A stretch of DNA of 64,000 bases, taken from Astropecten irregularis (Eukaryota > Echinodermata > Asteroidea > Paxillosida > Astropectinidae). Within the stretch, counting starts at the first letter, position 1. Every line of letters begins with the position of its first letter. Shown here piece by piece: positions 23,641 to 36,900 of this stretch. The DNA is taken from NCBI GenBank assembly GCA_963971285.1, contig OZ020250.1, positions 19,124,783 to 19,188,782 on the forward strand, in the 5' to 3' direction. The position numbers were made by a program, and so were the translations under genes. The notes beneath the pieces are model-generated. The model worked only from the letters and a program-made list of their open reading frames with translations, had not been told where the DNA came from and made no database searches.

Positions 23641-24529
23641 CTCCGCTCCGCTGCACTCTATACTGTAGGATGTACAGTATGTCCCCTGATACACCACTGG
23701 GCCAATTACATGAATCGCATGATTCGGGTATTACACACGGGGACACCGCAGTAATGGCGGATGGTATTTCATGCCGTCGGATTGGTGTATTGCACTTTAT
23801 ACATTCGTCGAATTCCTGCTAAGTTCTAAAGCAAATTTACAATGTAATCAAAGTGATCTGCTCTGCTAAACTTATCTATGTAACATTTTGTTCTGGTTTA
23901 AAATTTACGTCCAGCCATTTTTCGGTGTTTTTTTTGTTTTCAAAGCACCTTTGTCAATCATATAAAACAAAAAAAATTCCACACCCTTTTTTATGCGTGT
24001 CAAATCTGTACGCCTTCACACATGTTTACCTAAATGGAGAAAAATATACCTAGGCCTACTCACTGTCCAGATGTACAAAATCTTCGCGTGTAAAATTCAT
24101 AAATATAGTTTTTTTAATAGAAAAAATACATGATTTATCATGGTTGATATACTTGAACCTGTGACTTGACCAGGTTGGGAAGCAATATAATAATCATATG
24201 AAAATGCAGGGTTTCAATTTGTTTTTGCCGCTGCTTTTAATATTTTGATTTTTGTTTTTTATATTATTGATATCCTATAACGAATAATCACCACCCCTTA
24301 CTGAGCATTTTGGAGGCCTGGGTCGATGTGAGGGCGCCCTCTGTATCATGCACTGTCACATTAGTTGGAGTCTTCCGTGTTGGCGATCTGGTTCTGCTCA
24401 AGCCGCAACTTCTGTCAAGGATTTGAGAGTTTAAAAAACATTCATCTCAAATAAAATGTTCGTTGTTGCTAGATTGTCGTCAAATGACCACAATGGAAAC
24501 TAACTGGGATTAATCTTAAGGCAAACTCT
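23641..24529. other. 3' flank of PDE9A, no gene seen
   Basis: AT-rich, with an isolated gagggcgccctctg palindrome near 24330 (CTCF-core-like). No coding frame is supported. Confidence 0.4.
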
Positions 24530-24535
24530 TTTATT
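24530..24535 (-). terminator. Candidate PDE9A polyadenylation signal
   Basis: AATAAA on the minus strand about 320 nt downstream of the PDE9A stop codon. It is the first canonical hexamer seen there. If used, the 3' UTR contains the SINE at 24550..24786. Confidence 0.35.
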
Positions 24536-24549
24536 TGAGTCATCTGTGT

Positions 24550-24786
24550 ACTGTTTCTCAAGTTGCAGCGTTGCTAATGTTGCGCTTATCTTAAATGATC
24601 ATTGGGATATAGCGGTATGTGAGTGGTTTCATGGCTTCTGACTACCAAACGAACAAAGTTGATTGGTTTTTAGGGACACAACCAACCATGGATCCATTGG
24701 GCTGGATAGCTCAATTGGTAATAGCGTACGGGGGTCGTTTCGGGGGTCGCTGGTTCGAATCCCGCTCCAGTCAATGTTTCTTTCTT
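24550..24786 (+). mobile_element. tRNA-derived SINE
   Basis: A box TAGCTCAATTGG near 24707 and B box GGTTCGAATCC at 24752..24762. The leader (atcttaaatgatcattggga, tggtttcatggcttctgact) is shared with the copy at 59355. Inserted antisense in the PDE9A 3' UTR. Confidence 0.75.
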
Positions 24787-24860
24787 TACATTATCGGTTG
24801 GTGATACACTATCGGTCAATTTGTGATACATTATCGGTTGGTGATACAATATCAGTTGCA
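24787..24860. repeat. Minisatellite overlapping the PDE9A stop codon
   Basis: ttatcggttggtgatacact and atcggtcaatttgtgataca units as at 22055. The last unit reads gatacaatatcagttgc, and the PDE9A TGA (24852..24854) falls inside it. Confidence 0.75.
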
Positions 24861-24971
24861 AAATGGCCTCACATCTTCTCGTTCTGTGTCTTCCATCAGT
24901 TTCAGCTTCTCGTAACGGTAGAGGGCTTCTCTAAGCGGTTGCACCATCGAAGACTCCAGCATGATAAACAC
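24852..24971 (-). CDS. PDE9A: PDE9A last exon, short C-terminus
   Basis: 40 codons including stop, acceptor tccatgcaAG/GTGTTT. Encodes [20 protein letters not shown], then [19 protein letters not shown] and TGA. The last bases belong to a minisatellite. Confidence 0.85.
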   Translation of the reverse strand: MFIMLESSMVQPLREALYRYEKLKLMEDTEREDVRPFCN

Positions 24972-27900
24972 CTTGCATGGAATAAAACACCAGAATTATC
25001 ATTAAAAGTCAATATTTAGCAATAATTAACTATCGGCGTAGCACTTTATTCCCAAATCTCAAAAATGTGTGCATTATTTTATACTGCATGTTCAACGGAT
25101 CCAGATTAGGCCCAGCATACTCTTTTGCTGTATATACTGTATACTCTTTTAGGATTGTGTGTAGTTCTACAAAAAAGAACATTTAACTAGACTCTCGTGA
25201 TTGCTGCTTAAAAGTGAATACACATTTTTGTAAATGATCGACAAGAAGAAAGCAAATCTGGCGATAATTTGTCACGTTTATGCTACGGGTACCTTGGCGA
25301 TGACTTCAAACATTGGAATCAGGATGAATTTGATGAAGCCAATCTGTGAGGTAGGCTTGGTGACTTTGTCTCGGTCCATGAACGAAGCGACTGGTAGTCC
25401 CTCCATCTTCTCTCGGTCACTCTAAAAGAAAGAAGACGAATAGATTAGTAAATACCGTGAGCGTTCACTGTTTTCACTGACCGATATAGTGACAATTTGG
25501 CACAGGTTTGTTTTTATTCCACGACAAATCAAATGATGTGTTATTCTGTAGCTGTTATGTCACCTACCAATCCTGTATTATTCTTTTAAATAAAAGTGCT
25601 CACATCTAAACTTCTCGACACGAGAATATAATTAGACCAAGACTATACGCCGTGCTACTGCCGTGCCGAACTTAAATGAGATGAGTGCATGAGCAATATC
25701 CTGGCAATAGCGCGGAAGTCGGCGCTAAACGCCGAGCTTACTTGAAAGTGTCGCGCCACTGCCATTCCGAATACCGATAGCGCGGCAGACCCTGTCCAGC
25801 CAAAGAGCTTGCCGTGCCGAACTCATTTTGCCGACCCAAATTCACGCTAAACGCCGTGCTATTGCCGCGCAAAACTTGAAAATGTAAAATCATTTGAGTT
25901 CGGCACGGTAGTAGCACGGCGTATAGCCTATATGCCCAAGTTGCACATTTATGACACAGATACATAATTATGACCTTTCCAGAAATACTCGAGAATGGTT
26001 TTTCTTAGTCCTTGGGCCCATGACACTTAGCAAGAGCCTCGGTCGACTGTTCTTTCTGCTACCTCACCTGCATGAAATACTCCTCCAGCAGACAATCCAC
26101 CCAAGGCTCCGAGACTTCCATTGGACGGACTTCATTGGAAATATCACAGCACTTGATCAGCACCATCTTCAACTACAAAAAAATGAGGGAAATAATCATG
26201 AACAATGGTGATCCACTGATAATAATTATTCTGATAACTTACAGTATAACCTCGATGACTCGAAGCCCAAGGGAATGGTTGTAAACTTCGACTCATCCAG
26301 ACTTCGACTCAAGCATGTTTTGAATAGTCAAGTCAAATTGTGCACATAGAATAAGAGGGATCGACTCACAATGGAAGAAGCATGTTATGTCGCCCAAATT
26401 ACAAGTACACGATATTCATTTTCAATTACATGTATTTAATACTAAAGTATGATGATAATACACTCCAAAAAGAATAATGAAAACCATTTTGTCCACGGAC
26501 TTCGTGACACAAGACTATACTCCCTTTTCGGCATGCAAGTTTTATTGTCAGTTCTTCCGTTTGGCTTACATAGTTCAGATGTTCCTCATTGCTGTACTCG
26601 AACCCGGTCTCCACGTACTTATTGAACTGGTCCAGAATCTCACTATGGCGCGCCATATCAGTGGCTAGGATCAACATGATGATGCCCTGATACAAAATAA
26701 GGTCAAAGGTTAACGCCATTAAGACAATGCTGATGGACATAATGGTTTAATATTATAATTAGCATCATTTAAAGTTCCATTCAGCCAGACGTATAATAAA
26801 CGTCTCGAAACAACGAGAAAGTATTCTATTTTGAATATTTGAAATGGCCGAAGAACTTGGGTCTCCATATTGTCCGCCATCTTGGTTGGCACAAACTCGG
26901 GCTGTGACGTAGCAAAAGAAAGTTCTTTTTTATTTTAGTGATCATTACATTTTCTTCTCGAATAGACCGACTTACCTGGCGTATGGTTTTGAATGTATCC
27001 GGATCTACATTACCGAAGATATTGCAATCCGGATTGCTGATGATCTTGAATGCCACGGAGCAGTGATGATTCTCCAGCGGAGAGATATCGTTGTACCGGA
27101 TTGCCAGGTCCGTGCGTGCATTAATTTGATACCTGGGCGAATAAAAAATAGGTCCAATAAGACACTGTTATAAATGTTCAAATGACTTATAAAGTTCGAG
27201 GCAAAATGATCAAAATCACAGCGAGTTGGTTCGGCCTTCGCAACATCAACTTCCTAACCGTATCCTTACAATAATATTGTCGACCCTCCATTGCTCAAAC
27301 ATACGCCCTCTATTCCTCAATGTTTTACCTTCTTGTGATATTTTTTTCTTTTCCTATATCATTTATCAAATTCACTTTCATTATGTTTGTCCATTTGTAT
27401 TTAGTTACCTAATTCACAAAAGTCCAACACATCACCTCTAGTCAACTATATTGTACCACTATGTAGGCCTATAAATATAATTCATTGAATGTGTATGCTA
27501 GTGTTCGCTTTTAACTTTGGCGAATGTAAGGCCAAGCCGCTCTGATTCTCAAGCGAGTACACAGAAAGTGCAATACGGGCATTCCAAAAAGTGCGCCACC
27601 AACTTGAGTTTGCAACGCGTTGGCCAATCACAATGCGCATATAATCTGTCGATCCTTTCCAGACGCGCACTGGGTCGACAAAAGTTCCGTGAATCGTGAT
27701 TGGCCAACTCGTTGCAACCTCTTAGTGGCGCACTTTTTGTAATCGCCCAAATTATTTTTCCAAGTCTTCTTGCTTGACGATCGAGTTTGACGTTGAGGGC
27801 GCACTATTAATTAATGAACTTAGTTACGTGTTGTTGTATCCCGGGTGGTCCAGATCGTGGCAGAGCGCTGACGTCAGCAGGATGCCCAGCTCCATCCGGG

Positions 27901-30900
27901 ACACTATTGACCCGAGGTCACACAGGTGTATCATGCCGTACATCATCTGGGTCACGCAGAAGCAATGGCGAAAATTGTGGAACGGATTGTGGCGGTAGTT
28001 TTCCTGCACGCACAGCTGTAATGAAATAGAGAGATAGCAAGACAATTGGAAACCGGTCGAACTGAAGTCTTTCTCTACCAATTCAAGTAATTTTCAATAC
28101 CAAAATGTGCTGTAAAAGTCTGACTTAGGCCTTCTTATCTAGAATGACCCTATTCAAACACACACATGATGACTAGCCATGCTCAATTGTTGAACAACAA
28201 AACTCATCCACTCAGAATCACGTTTGCTTGCGTATACAGAAAAGGGGTCACAAATAAAACACAATAATAAATAGCTAAATTACGAGATAACCCAAGAAAG
28301 GGTTACCTGCGAAGGTTTTCACGTATAGGTCTGATGTGAATTGCTTGTGTTGGCTGGTACGCAGCCAAATTTATATTTTTGCATGAAAAATGTATTACAT
28401 TCTGTTCCATTAACCCGGTCATATTTTGCAAAATTACTAACATTTCAAAATGCTTGAAACTCTTACCAAAAACCGTTTCAGTACCAAATTATTCATGTTG
28501 AACTCTTCTACAAGGCCCAGGTCGTGGTACATATGCTCAAGCAGACACAGCATCTGTGTATGTGAAATTGAGAGGAACAAAATATTATAATTTTAGCCAT
28601 TGACGAGATTTCTGATGCGGTTGTCTAGGCAACTGCTGCAATCTTCCCAATTATTATCGTCATTGCGCGTCGCCTGCAGCTCAAAACGAAACAAACAAAC
28701 AAATTCAATGAAATCTTAAGTGGCAATTTTCTCAGTTGGGCGTACCGTGCCCCTGCATAATTTTCTTGTTGACATGAAAACAGAACAGAAACGTGGCTAA
28801 ATAAATGCATCAACAATACACAAAGAAAGAGGTGGTGCTGAAAGTAGAGGAGATCGTTATTATAGGGTTTCCAGGTCATTTTTTAACAAATGAGCGGACA
28901 AAACGCTGCGTCATTCCATTTCACGAGAAACTGCAAGGCACCTCAAAATAGTAATTCGATTTCAATGCATGTGCAAATTCGCAACGGCTTTTGGCAGCGT
29001 GCTTAATTTAATGCCGATTTTGCATGGCTAAACTGAACGACAGTTGAATTTTATTGAATGCAATGCTATGTAAATACGGATGCATCAAAGTGAAATCGAG
29101 TGACGGTTTCAACCGAGGAGGCAAAACCACGTCAACACGAATGCGTGAAAATTAAATTGGCCGCTCATTTGCCGAAAATGACCGTGAAAACCAAAAAGGG
29201 AAAATAAAATGAACAAACTAACCTCGTTGGATTCCCAATGCCAAATATCAAAGGCCGGTTTCTTGAGATATTCCATGGTCTCCTCTGACAGAATATACTA
29301 CAGATACAAGAAAAAACGGTAAGAGGTTTTCAGTCAATATTGGTGGCAGCAGACTATCGGTCCTTTTCTATTGTTTTTCTTTTACCATAGGTTAGAGTAA
29401 AACATCCGAAGTCCATAGAACAAGGTAGATTCACCGCCATTTTTGGCAACATCTCAAAATTAAACTCGTCTGCCCTTATCAGAATGTACCGGTAGTTGTT
29501 TAAAGGTGCAGTACATGATTAGTAACATACCCAAACAGAAATGTTCACAGATTTACGTATAACTTTCAGGGTATGAAGATTGTGCTGGTAGAAACATTAT
29601 GTTAATTTATTTCGTCCTGAAATTGCGTATTTATCCAGAAATTAGTAAAACAAACTCCGAAAACAGTTTTGATATCGGGGTAAGATCAAAACCATTCTTT
29701 ATGTTTTATAAGAAAATTGAGTCGCGTTTTCGCTATTTTCTCGTGACTCAGATGACCAATTGAGCTCAAATTTTCACAGGTTTATCGTTTCATGCACATG
29801 CTGGATCAGACAAGGTGTGAGTGCTGTTCTGTGACCTTTACTAATCATGTATTATACATTTAATACTTGTTTCGGTATTGGGAGAGTGGATCATCATTTT
29901 TCGACCCTCATATTATCATCAAGATACCTTAGGGTACTTGGGTACATCCCTCCTGGCCACGATTGTCTTGTCATCTCGTTCGGGAATGGCGCATTTGCAG
30001 AACTGAGCGTGTCGACTAAACAGAAGAACAGACAGAATCAAAGAAGGAGTAAATACTGCCCAATTAGGTATCAATTACAGCTCTATAGATTAGCTGTAGG
30101 CGGTATCTTCACTAAGTGCAACGGGTTGTCCCGTCAGTAGTCTGGAGGAGAGTTGAACATTTTTGTGTAAAGTCAATTTTCACAGAGTCGTTTTCCATAT
30201 AATGGAATACATCACGACCAACTATCTCGGTTAATGGAGATCCCCCGTGTCGCAAATTGATACAAATCGGCCATCTTAAATGATCATGGCAACTCATTTA
30301 TTATAATATACATGTATAGTGCACAACCTTGTGTAAGGCATAAAGTACATGTATACCGTAAATTGCAAACGTGTATTTCATAAACTCATTTTATGGGCCA
30401 GCAAACTAGGCCGGATCCGAAGTCACTCGGCTGCGACTACAATCATTATTGACACACGGGCTTATTGGACTTTGCCGCAGTGGATACCTATAGCGGCTTC
30501 CATAGACGCGCGTGTATTTATGTCGAGCCGTAGCCATGTAGCTATAAAGTTCGGCTCAGGCCAAAGCACGTTTGGCTTGTCGCGTCTGACATAAGCCCTA
30601 TACACGTTAAAAATATGTCTATTAAAGTCTATTCCAATGCACCAACAGTTAATTGCCAAATCACATTTTTTCCTTTTCCTGTATATACTCTGCAAATTCT
30701 TGAATCAATAACATCATAGGCTAATTATACAAATGAACAAAAAATGAATTTTTAGCAACATATGTATGCACGGCATTTTCCCTAAATTCCACTAAAATAA
30801 ACCTCAAAAATAAAAGAAAAGAAATTTCATGGGCGATTCCAAAATAGTGCGCCACCAATTAAAGTTTACAATGCGTTGGCCGATCACAATTTCCAGAATC

Positions 30901-33900
30901 TGTCGACCCAATGCAAGTCTGTGCCGTTGTGATTGGCCAACGCGTTGCAAACTTCTTGGTGGCGCACCATTATTTTGGAACCGCCCGTATTGGTTGGGAT
31001 GTGCCACCAACATAGGCCTATGTGGCAATTGTAAGAATGGAAAAGTAAATATATATGTAAAAGTGTAAGTATTTATCACTTTTCTTTCTTTGATGGACTC
31101 TTTGTGTGTGTGTTTTTTTAATAAAATCGCACGAGATGGATTTTTTGGGGTAACAACACAATAAGTATAATGACCTTGCCTTCAAGTCATTTCAAGCAAT
31201 TTCAAGGATGTTTTGCTTGACGATATTAATATTTAGGACTTACCTCTTTGCATTCAGCATTTCCTCTTTCAGGTTTCGCAATTCCACTCTGCATTTCTCG
31301 ATTTCAATCATCTTCAGTCCCTCAACTGCAGGGCAGAAAACAAAGCACGATCCGTCACCGTCAAAAGGGGCTTATGGACGGCGCCAGAATTTCAATCCGT
31401 TCGGCCCAGCAAAGCAAAGCTCTCGGATAAAGATTTATACAAACGATCGACCCCAAGGCCAATTTTTTTCAGGTTTTTACAAAATTACCACCAACCTGTG
31501 AATATTAATTATTTATAAATTAAGGGGGTTGACAATTTCAAAGCGGTGCAGTCGAACAGTAAGCGAACATTCTAGAAAACAAATAACCGAAGCACGAGAA
31601 ATAGTATTCGCAAACCAAACTCACACTAAGAAGATCGAGTAGGCGATCCACCAAAGAATTGCACTGCTTAATTATGTAACTGATTCGCTAGAAAAATACG
31701 CGTTGCAAACTGTAAGATTAGCCTGCGTTTCATGCCCTCTCGTGTGGTATTAAATCTAGTATCATACTTTGGTAAAGTTGATAGAACAGCTGCGGTCTGT
31801 TCAAAATTTAACTTGTCATGGAATAAAAACAAACCTGTGAAATATTCAGCTTATTTGATCATTGGAAACAGTGGAAAAGCAGCGAGTATAATGAGCAAGA
31901 GCCTTTAAAATTGGCCAAGTGGTTTTGGAGCAGACGTTTTATTTCCAAAAATGTGAACATAAAAAGGCACATAATAAAAAAATGGCGCCACTTACTTTCT
32001 TTCTTTTGCTCAATGAGCGAGATCCGCGATGTCAGTTCATTTTTGAGATGGGTGACTCCCAAAGCCCTTCAAAAATATTCGAATTAAACAAAAGATACAT
32101 TTATGTTATCATGCGACGATAAAAGGGACTTTTTTGACAAACAAACAAATAGACAGACGAACAAACAAGCAGGCAGGGGAGGAAATAAGGGCGGGAGAAT
32201 TGTTCAAGAAACATACAAACAAGCAGGCAGCCAACCAACGGAATAAGCCCACAGTTGCTGGGGATATTGATACCGTGTTTTATCATAGCCTTATTACTAA
32301 AAGGAAGTGTAGGTCTATTATGTTTTGTCGCCACCGTCATTCGTTTGATTGGCCAATTCTCGATAGGCTACGTCATACCGGCCTTCTTTCTCTAAATGTT
32401 ATTTTTGCCGGAGGCTAGGTAGGCCTACGTCATAATACTGCAAATTGGCCAATCAGAGTAAAGACCTTTCTTTTGCAACGCCACAGCTCGAATTTTTTGC
32501 CAACCAAGATGGCGGAAACTATGGCGAGCCATCAAAGCTGGGCGTACACATTAACCACAATTTGTACACATCGTTTCATAAACATTGAAAGGTATTGCTG
32601 AATGCAATGGAAACAGCACAAGCAATGATGGTATGGGTTTTTTGTACAGCAATGGTAAGTTTGATGATGTTGAATTTGGTCACGCCGTCTGTCGAGAAGA
32701 CGAAATGATTTGTATACATTTGGCCGACCATGCCAACCACCAGTCAATGTTTGTAAATAAAAGAAAGGTCTAAATGAACGGCAAAATAGCGTTTGTATGA
32801 AGAATGCCGGTGGCAAAATATACCCTGCATGCCTTATTGAAAACATGCAAAGGACATCCCATATGCCGCCATTTTGAATGTTTAATACTCACTTAGTAAA
32901 CTGTTCGGCAACCTGCGATATAACTCCGTACAACATTGCATCTTCCCGCTCTGCATAAAGAAAAACATAATCATCAAATAACCACATAGTAAAACTGATT
33001 GAATTTCAAGTCATTGAAAAGAAAACACAGACAAATTTACTGGAGCGGGATTCAAACCGGTGACCTCCTGAATGCCGTACAGGCGCTCTACCAACTGAGC
33101 CAACCATGAAAGACGGTATATTCAGGAGGTCACCGGTTCGAATCCCAATCCAGTCAATTTTTCTTTGTTCTCTTTTGAATAAAAAACAAACCAATACAAA
33201 AGGATTGATTAATTGACAGTTTAATTTGCCAATAAGAAATCACAACCACATAAAAAAAACAAGTATTTGAAAAAAACGAAAAGTGAAAATGCACTTTTCA
33301 TCCCAAAAGATTAATGCACTTTTCTCACTCACTGTATACCCTGTGTATAATTACACTGCTTTCATGGCCGAACAATAAGCATTAACATTTTCTATGACCA
33401 TGCAATTTTTTTTTTCAAAATCCCCCCTGGGTCCGATTTATTATTCTTCTTTATCAGTTGTTTTTTTCTTAATTTTTTCATGTTTCGGGTAAAAGGGAGA
33501 CTTTCAGAAGCCAGAGAAATTCTCCGAGCTTGAGATTGAAGAGCCGTTTTTTAATTAAAACTACCGGATGCAAGAAGCCCATTATCATCCCAAGACAATC
33601 CTCTGGGCCGTGCACCATGGCAACAAGTGACGTAGGCGACTATATATATATCACGCAGCGAGCGCACGGGGAAAACAATCACTTAGTAATTATGATGGAG
33701 AGTTGCTCTTTAAAGGAAAGGCGCACACATTAGAAACCGCGCCGTCTGTCAGTTTTGTTACTTGCAACGCACGCAGTATGCAACACGAAACCACAAAACC
33801 AAGACCCAAAGTATTATCGGTGAGCCTTCGTGAATTGTGTCCCTCTTTTCTTTAAAGGTATAATACATGATTGGTAAATTAGTCACATAACAGCACTCAC

Positions 33901-36900
33901 ACTTTGTCTTATCCAACTTGTACATAAAATAACACACCTGTGAAAATCTGAGCTCAATCGGACATCTGAGTCACGAGAAAATAACGAAAAACCGACTCAC
34001 ATTTTTTTTTATAAAACATGAAAAGAATGGTTTTGATCTTACCCCGAGATCAAAACTGTTTTCGGTCTGTGTTTTGCTAATTTCTGGATAAATACACCAT
34101 TTCGGGCGGAGTATTTTAACGGTATGTTTCATTTCTGTTTGGGCATGATACCAATCCTGTACTGTACCTTTAAATATCCGTTTCCAATGACCTTTTAGCG
34201 CATCTTGGCCAAAAACCAAATCCCTCGAAAACGGGAAATCGTGACTTGTAACGGAACCAATCTGAATCTGAGCAGTCATATAATGAGTATATTTCTACGG
34301 TTTAGGGACCGAATTTCAAGGCTTTTAAGCTTGCCAAACAGGAACGGGCCGGAACCAACCAGTTTGTCTACCCGGAACGAGTAGGAACAAGTTTTTAAAA
34401 AAAATTGATAATACAACTTGAAATTGACATATGTTCATATTGAGAGCATTCTCTGTCTTCTATTAAAATATGGACATTAAAAGTATGTCTTTAAAAGGTA
34501 GTTGGTACCTGAGGGAGACATCGAAAAGTCTCCCTGAGTCCCGATGTCTCCCTAATGACCAGTTTTAGATGCTAACGTGTCTCCCTAATTTTGTAATTAT
34601 AGCTCACCTGAGAGTTGCCCCGCCGCCTCCACTGCATGCACTGTGTAGGGTGTGCTGAGTGCGACAAAGACAACACAGAAATAAATAAATAAATAAATAA
34701 AATATAGATTGATAACGATAGGTTTTCCTGGCCATTTTCTGCAAATGAGCGGACAATTTAAACGCTGCGTCATTCCATTTGGCGTGAAACTGCACGGCAC
34801 CTCAAAATAGTCATTCGATTTCACTTCATCTGCAAGCAAATGTAAACAAGCGTCAGGCGAATAAAAACAATCGCGTTTCAATTTAAAATTCCATTCGAAC
34901 AGCATTCAAATTCGCAACGGCTTTTGGCAGCGTGCTAAATTGAATGCCGATTTTGCATGGCTAAACTGAACGACTGTTGAATTTAATTAAATGCAGTGCT
35001 ATATAAATACGGATGCATCAAAGTGAAATCGAGTGACGGTTTCAACCGAGGAGGCAAAATCACATCAACACGAATGCGTGAGAATTAAATTGGCCGCTCA
35101 TTTGCCGAAAATGACCAAGAAAACTTATAATTAATAAATGAAATAAACATTTTCCCAACATCATGCAGACGAAAGACCTTGCCGTCGATAAACCAGCGAT
35201 CTGAGATTTTGTCTGTCTACCTCTGAAAATATAATGAGATTTCCTAATGGGGGGAGGGGCATAGAAACGGAGGCAGCAAGAATGAAACGAAGGTCGAGTC
35301 ATAAATTGCTAATTTTCATCTCATATGTGTTTCTTTCATATGAAAGAAGACAATCAATTTGGGCACAAACATCACCTGCTACCAATTGGAAAAGTATATC
35401 GTTGTCTAGAGGTTGAACAATGACTACCATTAAAAGCTTCGATCGAGCTGAGGCTACCAGGCCATAGGCAAACAAGTGACATAGGGCGTTTACGAAACGG
35501 AGGCTTAGACACAGGCTCAGGCTCCAGTACAGTTCTGACATCCATATGCTGAAAATATATGTTGTGGTTTTCCACTGAAGCTGAAACTCTGTTTTCCTTT
35601 TCAAACCAGAGAATCTACTTCCGAGCCGCAGCCAAAAGCCTATCTATTTTGATACCCGTTATTTCAGAATGGATTCACGAAATGGAGCCGGAGCCTGAAC
35701 GGAGCCTGAGCCTATGTTTCGTAAACGCCCCAAGTATCAAGAAAGATTTCAGGCTTTGCATGGTGACAATATTGGTATGTGGACCGGTTTGCGGAAACGC
35801 CATGAAAGAAAGAATCGTTCGTACTTTCGCACTTCTATTTTGTTCGCACTTCTCGTAAGGTCTCAACGTTTCGACTAGCCTGCTCTAGTCATCATCAGGA
35901 TGATGAGGACTAAAGCATATTAGTACGAACGATTCTTACATGGTCCACTTTGGGTGCATTCGTTTAGCTCCCCCGGTCGACACCAGTCAACCTCATCCCC
36001 ATTCTCTCGCTTGTTTTGTGCAGTATAACAAGACCATTCCCAGTAAGGGCTAACTCGTGTGAGCTAAACGAATGCACCCATGACCAAGTAGGCCTTTCTT
36101 CAACACTGGTACAACATTCCCACCCTCCGATTGCAAACCCCACCCACCCACCACACAATAGACAAACAAACAAACATACAAACAAACAATAGTCAACATC
36201 GATTATCTAAATGTTGTTTTCTGGGTGTGACTTACTCGGCTGTGTTGGACGGCATACCGCTTGACACACTGACTAGAGCGCCATCTTGGTTCTTCAAGCT
36301 GATACTTGCGTTTCTGTCATAAAAAAACAAAAACATAAAAAACATTAATCATTATTAATTTAGGTTTTCCCGGTCATTTTCGGCAAAAGAGCGGACAATT
36401 TAAACGCTGCGTCATTCCATTTCACGTGAAACTGCAAGGCACCTCAAAATAGTCATTCGATTTCATTTTATGTGCAAGCAAATGTTCACAAGGTTCAGGC
36501 GATTAAATAGAATCGCCTTTCAATTAAAAATTCTATTCAAACAGCATGCAAATTCGCAACGGCTTTTGGCAGCGTGCGCTTGGTCATTCGAATTCGTTTT
36601 GGGGCAGTCATTTCTGTGACTTGTTCAGCAAATTTAGCGTTCTGTCTGCAATAAAAAGGATAAAAAGGGTATAAAACGGTTCACTTCTTATATGGAAATC
36701 ACGTTTGTGATGTACGCTGCCAACAATTGTTTGTAATTGAAAAATCCTTGAAAATAATGGCTTTACGGTCGCTGTACGAGAGAATATCTAACGTTGACGG
36801 ATGATTTATGCTTTCGAATTATTTAGAATACATTGAGCGTGTAGTCAATTTGAACATCAACACCATCCATGGCACCAATCCTCTATTGAGACTTAATCAG

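Noticed and set aside
33971..34279. 102-codon minus-strand frame
   Set aside because: Lies mostly within a TTAA-flanked subfamily B element; no domain.
35165..35213. Candidate missing PDE9A exon (GGTTTATCGACGGCAAG region)
   Set aside because: It has an acceptor-like tattttcAG and a donor, but its length (45 or 43 nt) cannot connect the flanking phases and other donor choices give a stop.
35372..35440. Alternative missing PDE9A exon ending GGTAGCAG/GTGATG
   Set aside because: Length 72 nt leaves the wrong phase for the next firm exon.
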